The notes beneath the pieces were generated by a model. It had not been told where the DNA came from and did no database searches. It saw only the letters and a list, made by a program, of their open reading frames with translations. From Opisthorchis felineus (lineage: Eukaryota; Platyhelminthes; Trematoda; Opisthorchiida; Opisthorchiidae): 64,000 nt of DNA. Positions 25,190 through 37,100 of the stretch are shown here, one piece after another. The stretch is from contig SJOL01001804.1 of NCBI GenBank assembly GCA_004794785.1, positions 400,884 to 464,883 on the forward strand, written 5' to 3'. Numbering within the stretch: position 1 is the first letter of the stretch; every line of letters starts with the position of its first letter. Both the position numbers and the translations under genes were made by a program.

Positions 25190-27259
25190 CTCAAAACCAT
25201 ACTGATTGGATCTATTTCGAACGACAATTATCATATTATGAAATCACGGTTTAAACAGCATCAGTGCTGTACCAACTTTTGTACTTTGACGGAGCACGGA
25301 GAAACAAGCACAATACACAAAGTGTGGTTCGTTGTAGTTCAGTGGTTGGTTACTCTAGTCTCAAAAAAAGCCTTATATGTTTCGAATGACTTCCGACGAA
25401 AATTACGTGGTACATTACCTCACATCACTGCATCTTGCGGAGTATTTGTCAGAACACTCATCAGGCAAAATACAGGCTCATGAATTGTTCAACAGCATGG
25501 CTGTGGGACGTTAGTTTACAGCATGGATGATTGAACAATTCCACACACCAAACACGGACATGGTTCGCTGAGTATACACGATGTTCAATCCATAGCGGAT
25601 GCTGAACTGGTCCGCTAATGGTATTCTGCGAGGATGGCATTGACTTTCCAAAGGCTGCAACATAGAATCAACTGGTTTTAAGTGGAAACATTCTCCCCAT
25701 GATCATAGTCCCTATGATGTGTCCACCTGACCCACGTAGAATACTACCGTAGACTACAGTATTGCAGTCAAAGTTAATACCGACGTCGGTTCTTGATTGG
25801 AATTTTTGTAGACGACCGTGAGAAACCAATGCGTTCGTGGTGTAGTCAATTTATGCCCCAGAGACGGAAAAAACAAAGAGACGGTGCGACTCAGAGACGA
25901 ACTCGGTACTGAACTGATTTGGGTGAAACCTAAACAGAAATTGAACATCGTGGAAGGGGAAGTGGCAATGGAAGAGACCGATATCTCATCTGTAAGAGCA
26001 GCTATTGCCACACGAAATCTAGCAGTAGTGAACAGACATTCATAGCGATTCTAACGATAGTTCGAAAAGTCTGCGATATGGAAACAAGGTGTACGCTTTG
26101 ACGCAGGATTTGGCCTTACAGGATCATATTCAACATTTCCTGTTCGCATCAGCGAATTGAAGCCTGAAGCTACTAACGAATAAATAGGGAGGAATTTCGA
26201 AAGCGTCCTCTCCACGTTGAGTGTCCCTGTTTGACTTGAATTCCGAAGGAACAACTTTCCCTCCCTTCTGAATCTTGCCATCTCGTGAGTGCAGGCAACA
26301 AATTATTCTACAAAATCGAATAAACTAAGGCAACGGCTGCTGGTTGAAACCGGAACTCTGCTGCAACGTAAGTCTTGAAAAACGCACTCCATTGCACGTT
26401 TCAGTTCAGTTATGTTGATCAAATGGATGTTCGTATCAATCGCTAGGTGGCAAAATACATGTCTACACATCGCACAGACATTCAGTTGCCGAGATTTCCG
26501 AACAAAAAATGAGATATTTGTAAGCGGAGAACTTAACTTACGACAGTATGGGTCAATTTCTGTGGTTCAGATCGTTGCATGGACCATGTCCCAATGTTCT
26601 TGTAATCGATATGGGCTGTCCCAAATTCACTACCCGATCGACTGTATTTCGGCCACACATTGTTTTTGGGGGGCGTAAAAACCTAACCAGACAACCAAAT
26701 CTGACCAAACGAGCACTAGAAAATAAACCGGACAAGTCAAACAAATCACAACCCAGACACGTGCATTGCATTCTGAACTGAACCAAACGGATAATTGCAC
26801 TAGACATATATAACACTGAAATAATTTTACTAATTTGAAACTTGTCGAGCAGCTAATCGGGGACTTTTCAGGACTAGTGGTATATTTGTTCCCAGCCCTA
26901 TTTAGTAGAATCAAACGGTGCGGTGATCACGGGCTTTCAGAACATAGCACAAGGAGGCAGTCTAGTCCTAGTTTTGAATACTCTCTCTTGACGTTGGGTT
27001 CGGTTATTCACTTATACTGGTGTCTACCTCGAATAGTCGGAGCTTACCCGAATATTGGTACATCAGTGTCAGGGGGATTTAAGCAAATAACTGACTGTAT
27101 CGAACAAACCAGTTTTCAGTGACGTCTCCTAAGACTTCTATTCTAGCTTATATTAAACAGTCACTTATACGTAGCGATATAATAACCAGCGAAAAAGGGA
27201 GTCGGAGTGAAGCATACCTTGAGTTGCCAAGATAGTGAGATTACCTATAGAGGATTTGA
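25190..27259. other. No recognisable feature
   Basis: Open frames at 25754-26045 and 26548-26914 overlap on both strands and carry no family motif. Confidence 0.45.
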
Positions 27260-28765
27260 GAAAATTGGGGTAGCTCGACTATCATCGCGTGCAGCTGAGA
27301 CTGAAGAGCAATTAAATCGTCACCCAGGTGGGCTTGTAGACAGTCTGTGACGCGGGATGTCTACCAGGTTAAATATAATACCAGCAAGTGTTTCTGGAAA
27401 CAGATGAAGTAGTCGAAATACTCCAACATCTGAAACAAAAAGGAAGCATCAATACTAATGCATTTGGTTGTATTCGGTCCACCGGTACAATGCCTCAACT
27501 ATACTGTCTCTCTAAAATACATAAACCCAGTCTGCCTTTCAGAACTATCCTGAACATGTTCGGTTTTCCGTACCATACTCTCGCCAGAATTCTAGAGCCA
27601 ATCGGAAGAAGTGTCGCTCTCAAGTTCATCGACCAGGTTAGAGATCAAAAGCTGACAATTACCACATGTTCTGCTTTCATGCTGTATCCTTATTTACCAA
27701 CGTACAACTCACTGAGACAACCGACTAAGTCTACGATTTGAGTGAACGTTGTGGCAGGGATATCAACATGCCTATCCCGGACCTGAATAAGCTGTTGCCT
27801 CTTTGTACGTACAGCGTTCAAACCCCCTTTATTAACTAAATTTATTGAGTCGCGATGGGACCGACTTTGAGTCCGCTTCTGGCAGATCAACTTACGAGTA
27901 AACTTAAAACTCAGCGACCAAGAACAGTCATCGGTCAGTTCACTACGCGGAAGATATAGTCTTACTGGCTAACGATAATTTTAATCCACTGGACGTCTTG
28001 AAGATGTTCATCACAGCTGGCTCCAATATAAAGTTTGTTGTTAAACTGGATCACGGCAGACAACTGAAATTTCTCAATGTTGCTACTGCGATGAGGGCCG
28101 ATGGGGACATGTACCGGAAAGTCTACATGAATCAAAAACTTGGTTGCGTCAGTACATTCACTTTACTATAATAAAAGCGAGATATAATCAGGCATCTGAT
28201 TGAAAGAGCGGCAAAGATCTGTCCCCCCGACTGCCTACAGGACGAACTAAAGTTTTTAGAACAGTTATTTTCGCAAAACGGGTATCCAGCACGGGTCACA
28301 GTCAGAGATATGAAAATCGAAAGACAGAATGCCAAGCAATATGCGGCTAAGAAAGCATGTCTATACCAAACTTCTATTCAAGATAGACTATTTCTAAATA
28401 ACTGTATTGATACGGTCTTCAGCCCATCATTCTGAAACACAGATTACCAATTTCCACCACCAACTTCTGTGGTTATGCATTTGTATGTTTGTGTCGAACA
28501 TCACACGTCAGTGGTGTGGCAGACGGCTTGTCAAACAGGATGCGGAAACATTCCAGTTCACCCGAATGGTGGTTGGAGGAAGACAAAATCGAATACAATC
28601 GCATTACATCTGTTCGAAACCGCCCATACCACAGAACAAGGAAGCATCTTTCAAGCCTCATATCGGGTATTCCTGAACCGGTCACGGACACTACGATTCA
28701 GACTGTTACCAACCGCATGGGCTACTGAAATCCATTGCATAACCCATATATCCGGATTATAATGG
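27260..28765 (+). mobile_element. Penelope-like element remnant, RT plus GIY-YIG
   Basis: The RT signature YCLSKIHKPSLPFRTILN (about 27505-27560) matches the Penelope YGLPKIHKP..PLRPI motif. It is followed by FGFPYHTLARILEPIG, then the frame-shifted LFTNVQL and GRDINMPIPDLNKL, MGPTLSPLLADQ near 27855, and HYAEDIVLLANDN near 27940, where the YADD position reads AED. The C-terminal region 28480-28730 resembles a GIY-YIG nuclease (GLSNRMRKHSSSPEWWLEED). The element is dead, with many frameshifts. No hammerhead motif was seen at its edges, although many Penelope elements carry one. Confidence 0.8.
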
Positions 28766-29499
28766 TCTACGAGCTATTCCATTCCCCCTACCTAGTCTGA
28801 CTGTGACGTAAGCAGTCTGGCCGAGTAAATCATTGGCGTAATCAGTCCTTCTCGGTGATCGATTGAGCCATGTACCTCTTTCTCCCACTTTCCACATTTA
28901 TTCATGGATACGCATGATCAAACATGTCCTTTCTGCCTAGAAGCAAATAAATTTGTGATTTGTTAACCAAGACGACCGATCACAGAAATGCAGAAAGAGG
29001 TTTCAGAAATAGTTAATGTTAGTGCATATGTGAAATTGAATTTTCTAGGATTAGCGACGGAATAGGAACAAGTTAGAGCAATTGTTGTGCAAGCTACATA
29101 GGTCGTATGACCAGGCGCTTATCTGACGTGTGAGCAATATTCATCTCGAATTAGTGATGGTTTCACATGAACCATCACAGGTATACATCTACCTGAATCA
29201 CACCACTGAATCAGAGTTTCGGAGGCTTACTATCCAATCCGTCCAGCTCAAGACAACCAAACAGGGACAGTCGAGACTAACTGTGGAAGTAGGATGCGGA
29301 GTAAAACCTATGCTAGAAGGAATAACATAATCGGTCAAAAACCGTACGAAGTATGTTCAACGTCGGTCAATCGACAACCGAAGTATTCCACAGTACACAA
29401 TCGAGGGTGAATGCAGGCTACGGTAAGATCCATTTGTCTCGGTTAGCAATGTAGTTAAAACAATCGGAACATTTGAAATAGCAATCGACTGACGAAAGC
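28766..29499. other. Spacer between the Penelope-like and Gypsy remnants
   Basis: It may include the 5' part of the Gypsy element, but no LTR, primer-binding site or polypurine tract could be placed. Confidence 0.4.
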
Positions 29500-32460
29500 C
29501 ACTGCCGGACAAACAACGAGATAGACCAGTGACGATCAGGCACATTTGAACAGCCAATGCACCATTCAAAACTATGGTCAAAAGTGCTTCCCTAGTATCA
29601 GAAAAAAAACTCGATTCATGATCTCAAGAAATATAAAAAACCCACTGGCAAGCACCGGGTTTCCGAACAGAAAAAGACTACCAGAGACTGGCGGCTTTGA
29701 AAACGAACAAACAAAAAGATTCCTGCTACGTCAGAAAGGACGTCGAGTCGCTGTGTTCCGGCATGCAGTAAGTGAGGCGGCGACAGCAATCATCAAAAGG
29801 ACGGAAGATCTGAATGACCCAGTCACACTTATCACCAAGTTTGAGTTGTGTTTGCGGCAACTCAACGGAACTCAGAAACTATTCCAGTTCCTTCGGCTAC
29901 ACAGAAGCCTGGCGAGTATGTCAGTCAATAAATCCTCGCGCTGAAAGACATGGCCAAATCGTGCAACTTTGCGAATGAATTTTGACAGCCTAAAGCGGGG
30001 TAGAGTAATCCTCGGCATCCAAAACGAAAGGATCACCGCGGGGACTGCCGGGATGACACTAGTTGTTTTTGGATCGACGCATCAATACATGCCACGGTGA
30101 GGCTGCGGCTAGGGGTCATATGTCATGTTTGACGCCTCATGATCTCTGGGCGAACTTAAATTAAAGTCAGCTTATCACCAGTAGATACCACTGTTGCCGT
30201 AGCTTTAATTTTGCCAGAGTTCCGATAGTCTCAGCTTAAGCGTTAAATGCAACTGGACAACGGATAGACCTAAGTAAACTGAGGTCAGGGCCAGTTGTGT
30301 GTACTGATCCTAAGCCATTAAATACTGTCTCACAACAACAGCATTAACGAATCCCTGCGGTCGATGACTCTCTGCCAGAACTGAACGGAGCGAGGTTCTT
30401 CACGACGACAGATCTGTCATCGGCACTTTGGCAAGTGAAAACTAATGAAGGGTACAGCTACTTGACAGCCTTCGGTACATCGTTTGGGCGATTGAGTTGG
30501 CTGTACTTGCCCTTACGGTTCAAGGAGTCCAATGAGAACCTTCTACAAGAGGCTCATTCAAATTCCGAACAAAGTATTGATGTAATTGACGGCGTTCTCA
30601 TACACAACTAATATGACTGAAAATGGGAGTGAGTCTATGGGCGCTACACTGAGCAAAGTACACACCTAATGAAGAAAGTGGAGTGCCACGTGAATACTGT
30701 TGTCTTTCACAGACATCTCTCACACGTGCCGGTCTAACAGCACATGCAGAAGAAGATCGAGTCTATGCTAACCCCGAAGGATCCAGAGGCCGTGAAAGGA
30801 TTAAATGGGATAGTTAGTTGATTAATTCGTTTTCCCCCAGGCGTAGGTGACCCGATGAGCCCCACCCAAGAACAGATAAACAAATGGGTTACAAGGAGCC
30901 ACAAAAGTGGACTTTTCAAAAGACTGAGGTCCTAGTAACTGAAGCCTTTGCATTTGTGTACAACTGCGACAACAGTCAAACTGACTGTTGATCTGATCGC
31001 CGAGCTTCGCAGCTATCTTGTAGACGCTTCGTCATTATGCAAGGATACGCCATCAGTGCGCCGTTGAGTGGGTCTTACCCAACAGCCAATAATCGCACCC
31101 GAGCAACCAGTATTTTAAATTTCCCAGCTGACCTTATACGGTGCTTATGCACGAAGGAAAAAAATTGGCCTCACCAAAGTGCGCATATCAAAAAAGAGCT
31201 CTTTGTTCTCCACTCTGGGACGATTCCTTTCGGTAGGAAAGTCAAAATGCTTACCGAACATAAGACATTAGTTTACATAGTCAGCGAGCTACTAAACGAA
31301 CAGCCAAAACGAACTACACTCACTTGCAAAGTAAGTTGTTGTTAACGGGAGACTCAGCTGAATCCCTCGTTTATGAAATTCTGCAAGTAAATGCGCTGCA
31401 CAAAGACCACCCCATGTTTCATTTGGTACGATATTCGAGATATCGCAGTATATTATCTTGACGGAACATACTACTCATGAACCCGAGACTCTGCTGGGAT
31501 TCAGTCGAGTTTCCTGTTAACACCAACTTAATTTGCAAATAGGTATGTTTCGTCAATTGCGTACAATTTAGCGTTCAAGTAGAACATAAGGTTGACTAGA
31601 ACTAGGGAACTGTGCCTGCCTGATGAACCCATAAAGGGTGACACTGATCGTGGACTGTAAACGAGTTTTTAACAACCATATGAGTGGCGCGTTTAATCAA
31701 GAACACCCAAAACGATTGCACAGAATGCTGATCAGATTACGAGTTATTTTGACAGCCGGGAACGCAATCTATTACCAGCACACAGAGCTAAAATTAAGGG
31801 TAGTAGAAAAGCAGCATCCGAGTTCATTCCCGTTTCTACGAGTGACTTAAATTGCGGGAGATAAAACAACCGAGCCTGCTTCTATTGCGAAGGCGCTGAC
31901 CAAACTCTGCAAACGGCTGTCTGAAAAATAAAGTGTAAGTCCCAGAAACTTATCCACAACTGCCACAACCATATCTGTATCGAACACAACGTGCTAATAA
32001 GGTTGATCTTGTGGTGATACCAACGAATTTGAGGCAAGACTTGATGAACTAAGGATAGGTGGCACCAGCAGCATCCGCAGGATTCGGAAACCATTTTACT
32101 GGCCAGGTATGACTCACCAAAGGATACAAAGGATGCAAACAAAGAATACACACGAGCGCATGACCGAAAGAACCATTTGACGCAACTTGTTAACTCGGTC
32201 CTGGAAAGTGGTTACAGTAGGTCTGTTTTGCGTACTCTCAAGAGTAACAACTCATTACAGCCAATTACTATAGTCACTAATTTCGGGCCAAGGTGCTGGC
32301 AGCTATCAGCACAACAAACATAGCCAATCGGATGTGTTCAGTGTACGGGGCGCCGTATACCCGGTTTATGGTTCTCAGCTAACGGGTCGCACTCTACAAG
32401 CGGAAGATTTTAAAAGTCCGATGGAGAGCGAGGATCTGAGCACCGTACTAGCAGGCCGTA
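29500..32460 (+). mobile_element. Ty3/Gypsy LTR retrotransposon remnant (gag-pol)
   Basis: Parts appear in the order expected for Ty3/Gypsy. A gag region has EDLNDPVTLITKFE and, frame-shifted, LKDMAKSCNFA then DSLKRGRVILGIQ (29790-30030). The RT has LNGARFFTTTDLSSALWQVK and YLTAFGTSFGRLSWLYLPL (30390-30520). The RNase H has HIKKELFVLHSGTIPFGRK and MLTEHKTLVYIVSELL (31180-31295). The integrase Zn-binding region has IRKPFYWPGMTH near 32080, with a weak core after it. Stops and shifts are many. LTRs were not found. A separate repeat is inserted at about 31313-31700. Confidence 0.78.
31313..31700 (+). repeat. Repeat R inserted in the Gypsy pol, flanked by a 15-bp duplication
   Basis: GAACAGCCAAAACGA (31298-31312) and GAACACCCAAAACGA (31701-31715) flank about 390 bp that does not code for pol. 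The pol frame ends at the first copy (LLNEQPKR) and resumes at the second (EHPKRLHRML). The insert contains blocks shared with 19.5-20.1 kb (TTGGTACGATATTC, AGTATATTATCTTGAC) and with 51.7 kb. This is the signature of target-primed insertion. Confidence 0.72.
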
Positions 32461-33687
32461 CCATGACCAATTAAGTAATAAAACAGCGCACAATCTAGGC
32501 CACAGTCATCCAGTCAGCAAGGTCCGTCTACCTTAGACAACAACACAAAATCAAACAACGGTTGACTGACGAAAGCCATTGCAGAATCAATCACAGTCAC
32601 ATTCGAATAAACAGTACAGAGCTTGGAAGGGCGGAGAACGAAGTGATATCCGACCGCAAGATTAAGAGTTTAGCCACGACCGAAGTCATCGTAATCAGAA
32701 TAACTGATAATCTTCCGTGCACAGAAACACGGGAAGACATGATTTAAATTTGCCAACACGCCGCCTCACAAACTGTTCATAACCCCCACCTCTGTGACGA
32801 CTTGGTTGATCTACAGTTTCCCATAAGCGCGACGACCCGATTGTCCCAACAGTTTTGTGGGCATTCACATAAAACTTTCTCCGTTAACTTTTTCATCGTC
32901 ACAGTGAATCAATTAGTTCTACTTTTGTTTTTTGCTTCATTTACCTTGACGAATAGTGTGTTGCGTAAACAGAGGCTTCGTTGTAGGCTTCAAGAGGGAG
33001 CTGAAAACGAGCCTGCCCGCTACATTCCGTTACTTTGTGATGTCCATTTACGGCAATAGTTCGGAGAAGTTGGCATAATGAGCAACCTTGTGTCAACTAA
33101 GAAAACTTTAGGATCATTGATCGCACAATAACATTTGTTGGGATAGTTTGAAACAGTAGGCACCTCTCGACAAAAACGCCTTGAATTGTCCAACAGTAGC
33201 CGATCTAAGAAAATTTGCGCGGGTAGCGCCGAAAATATTGAACGGGTAATGCTGTGATGCGCAGAATCGTTTTCGGAAGTTAGATGAGCTGATAACACTA
33301 CGCAGTTTTCGCTGGCTCTGCCATAAACTTTGAATGCCTTCCAGAGCACCAACACCCAGCTAAACACAGGACAAAAACTGTCTAGAAGGGATTAGATTGT
33401 GATGATGATGGGCAGAGCCAAACTGTTGAAACCATGAGTTGATCTACGGCTGGTACATCAACCAAAATCTTGGGACTACTGGTGGGGACAGAAATGTGAT
33501 AAATCGATCCAAAATAACGCGAAATAATGGCTCTTAAGAAGCACTTCGCGCATTCTGAATAGACTGGGGACGATAACCTTCTACCTGTGAGAAAGTACTA
33601 AAAGACGGAAATGAGATCACCGAAAAAGTGTTCAGTTGACTGGCAAAACGAAGATAAAAAACCATATACAAAGGGAATGGTGAGGAC
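32461..33687. other. Downstream flank of OXSM
   Basis: Probably the decayed end of the Gypsy integrase region and then the OXSM 3' UTR on the minus strand. No boundary is visible. Confidence 0.4.
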
Positions 33688-34164
33688 CTATTCCTTCCAT
33701 TCGGCAATCACAAGAGTCCCGTTAGTTCCGCCAAAACCAAAAGAATTGGTTAGAGCAACTCGGCGACAGGTGCTACTAGAATTGCACAGTGGAACAGAAG
33801 GCTCCTTGTGTTTTGGCAATCGAACACGCTTCTCGAAGGCATCCAAAGCCTCTTTCGAGTTGGCCGATTCAGAGTTCGCAGACAGGACTCGCTCCAGTTC
33901 AGATGCCGAGATAGGAGAGTGAAGGTTGCAGTTGCTTACTGCAAGGTTCCGATTCACGGCTAGTGCAGTGTAGACGGACTCGATCGCACCAGCTGCTCCC
34001 AGCAAGTGACCGGTATGACCTTTGATTGAATTGACGATGATCGGCTTATATCGGTGACTACGATCATGGCTAGCATTGTGACTTGCCAACAAGCGACAAA
34101 TGGCGGCTAACTCAATTGTGTCACCGAGAGGAGTTGAGGTTGCATGACAATTGATGTGATCAAT
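33688..34164 (-). CDS. OXSM: OXSM exon 6 (last), with both active-site histidines
   Basis: This exon encodes residues 310-467 and stops at TAG (33688-33690). It carries His316 (NCHATSTPLGD), Lys357 and His362 (IKGHTGHLLGAAG), and the NSFGFGGTN loop near the end. The acceptor reads TTCTCTCGTAG. I see no clear AATAAA in the 300 bp downstream on the minus strand, so the polyadenylation site is not placed. Confidence 0.95.
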   Translation of the reverse strand: MDHINCHATSTPLGDTIELAAICRLLASHNASHDRSHRYKPIIVNSIKGHTGHLLGAAGAIESVYTALAVNRNLAVSNCNLHSPISASELERVLSANSESANSKEALDAFEKRVRLPKHKEPSVPLCNSSSTCRRVALTNSFGFGGTNGTLVIAEWKE

Positions 34165-37100
34165 CTACGAGAGAATTGATGAAGAGAGAAACAAGGATGG
34201 TTGCGATGGCCCACACACGACACCTGTAAACACAACGAAGTGATAAGAGGCTCACTGCTTAGAATGTGAGAAATACTTAACAATGGCTCATATCCACAGC
34301 AATAACTGGTGCTGCTTTGTATGAGGAGTGAACTGTGCTCAGGTACACCAATAGGATTTTGAGATATCGCCAACACTATACAGAGTAGAGACCAGAGATA
34401 CACTTTGAGTTCCTGATAAGGAATTAGGTCAAAGAAATAATGTGATTTTCACAGCCTTGTAGATGATGATGACGTATTCGGCTGAACAACCAGTGGTTTC
34501 GTCAGAGCTTCCAACACCTCTTTTTCTCGTTACTTTCTCGGCTATAGAGTTATGGAGATACAATAAAGGCCTAAAAAGTCAAGAACCACTTGGTAGAAAA
34601 AAACAGCTTTTGGCCGAGTCTGACACATGCAGACCTTCTTGACAGGCTTTCAGCCAACAGGCTGCATCCTGGTTTGAAAAAACCTATTGGGAGATTTCCG
34701 CGTGCTGCTGAATACGAGTGCCAATGAATAGGAGTCTCTCGGCTCTAGAACATCAGTGTTGGAGTTCCCCAACGATCGGGCCAAATGAGTAAGTTTCCAA
34801 GTTGGCCGAGTTTTGAGGTAGACAGAGAACCCATCGGCAAGATTCCTTCCGATTAACAGACTAGATCAGTGTTGAGAGTCGGTCAAAAGTTCTTGTCGGT
34901 TAGTATGAGTATCTAAGTCTTGCGGCCGATTGGTTATGGGGGTTTCAAATAATTTTGATCGGGTTCGGGTCCCTGATCTTCAGGTTCGGGGAGCTTTAAA
35001 TGATAATTCCTCTCGAGGGTCACTGGTAAATTCTGTTGGTCTATGTAGGTTTGTGAGTGCTACGGCAATTTGGTTAGGGGGAAGGGTGAGACCAAGTTAA
35101 CGTTCGGGTTATGCACTTCATTTCTAAGCTACTTTGTTGACTCCTCTTCACTGACAACCGCATACCGCCACGTCACAGCTCGACTGACCTACAGCCGCTC
35201 TGCACACGCTTACCTGACGAAGCTTGTGTCCGAAGCGAAATAGTACCCAGCCATAAACCCATCGGTTGTCTATCAAAACCTTAATCGGAGCCTGTTTCTT
35301 CAAATCAGACACTTCGTCTCCGTCCATCCAACCATCCACATCATGGTACTATCGTCAGACTTTTCTTCTCTTCCTTTCCCGCCAAGAACATCCTGTCATT
35401 TGAACCACGTTATTGTCTTTCATATTTCACATAACCTACAACCTATTAAAAACCGAATTAACGTCCACCTCAATCCACCTTGAGATGTGTGGTTCTGCTG
35501 TTTTTATTATTTTTATAGAGAGACCTCGGAGCACAGTTTCTGCTTTCCTTCACATATATGCATTATAACAGGCGGAATACCACTATACGGTGTCAAAACC
35601 CCGTTGACGGCTTGTTTCTTACAGAGTTTACCAGGATATCGTGTAGCTATTCTGACAGGGATTGACAAACGAAGCCAGGTGTGTCAACCGAGGAACCAAA
35701 TTGGATGAGTGTGCCAGAAAACAGCATGTTATCCCTACAATTACTTCCCGAAAATGTCACCCACGTACAGGGCCCCACGAGATCCCCAAGAACTGTGGGT
35801 CATACTGTACTTTTGGGTTCAGAGCTAAAAAACACCAGGAACGCAATCGCACTGGCTCCTCGCACAGCCGTTCCTAAAACGCCAACTCGAATTTAAGGGT
35901 AGTATGAAGTTGCGTCGGCTGCTGAGGAACACTGAATAGGAAGAAATTTCACATTGGGGCTCAGGACAACGCAAGATGCAACTTAGCTTTGGCATACTAA
36001 GGAGCATGTGTGAATAGCTCACCACTTAGACGACAGAGGCTATTACTGCATAAGACGAGCTATCCGTAAAGGTTAGCTGAATCATATTCAGTTCATAGGG
36101 TACTCAACGTCCACCACAATGATTGCGGCCGTATTTTGACCGATCTACGGTTCTACTTGGCAGTGTATCAATTATGGTACCCAACATAAGCTTACTTAGT
36201 GGCTTTTTCGGTTAAAGTCTACCGGGCTATTCCTACAGAACACGCCAAACGACATATACAGTGAAGGCAAATTACAACAGAAACACACGCATAATCCTAT
36301 GTCAACATTGTCCGTGTTTGTCACTAGGCAACTTATCAAACAAATCTGCAGAGAGAATTAACGTCATTCGTAAACTGACGAACTAATCATGAAGCAGCGA
36401 GATGAAGTCGTTTGTTGCAAAGATGATGCATCCAAGACAAATATCACTAACCAGTGCTTGATACCATGGAGGCCAAGCGCCTAGTCTTACATACATGCCG
36501 ACAAATGAAAACAACAAACAATTAAACGAGTGAAGGTAGGTACAGCCGCCGAACTTCCGACACCGATCAACTTACCTGATCCAAGCTGTCCAGTTGTGCA
36601 TCCTGAAGTGCTGCTTGCATACTCCTTAGAGCTCCGTCCCCAAAAGGGTCTGGTGCGACTAAATTGTGTGCGTCAGCTGCGCAAAACAGAAATAGAAACA
36701 ACAAAAACAACAGTTGAATCAACAAATGGTCAACACTTCCATGCGCGTGTGCACATCATGTGTCCGCGAGTGCATCCCGAGGAACAGGGAGACCGAGTAA
36801 GGGATAGACAGGCAGCTAGACAGTGAGAAAATCGGTAAACGCATCCATTCATTCGATGCACATAAATCATCAGATACGACGGACGGTCACAACTGTCCTG
36901 GCCTTGTAGACAAAAACAAGTTGGGCAATGGGAAAAGCAAGTGGGAGGATTATAGTATAGCAGCCGACTCTCAAGGTTGACGAGGACTAAGAGACTGTTG
37001 GAATCCTGTCCCTAGGATAGAATATCAGGATTTTATTGGCCGACACGTCCAAAGTGAAGCTGTCTCCCCCAAAAGGAAATCGAAAATCGTTTGCTCCAAG

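Noticed and set aside
25440..25470. Minus-strand CTGATGAGTG box near 25455
   Set aside because: No GAAA box and no helix II hairpin follow at the right distance.
33611..33922. Plus-strand ORF of 103 codons over OXSM exon 6
   Set aside because: It is the antisense shadow of the OXSM coding exon.
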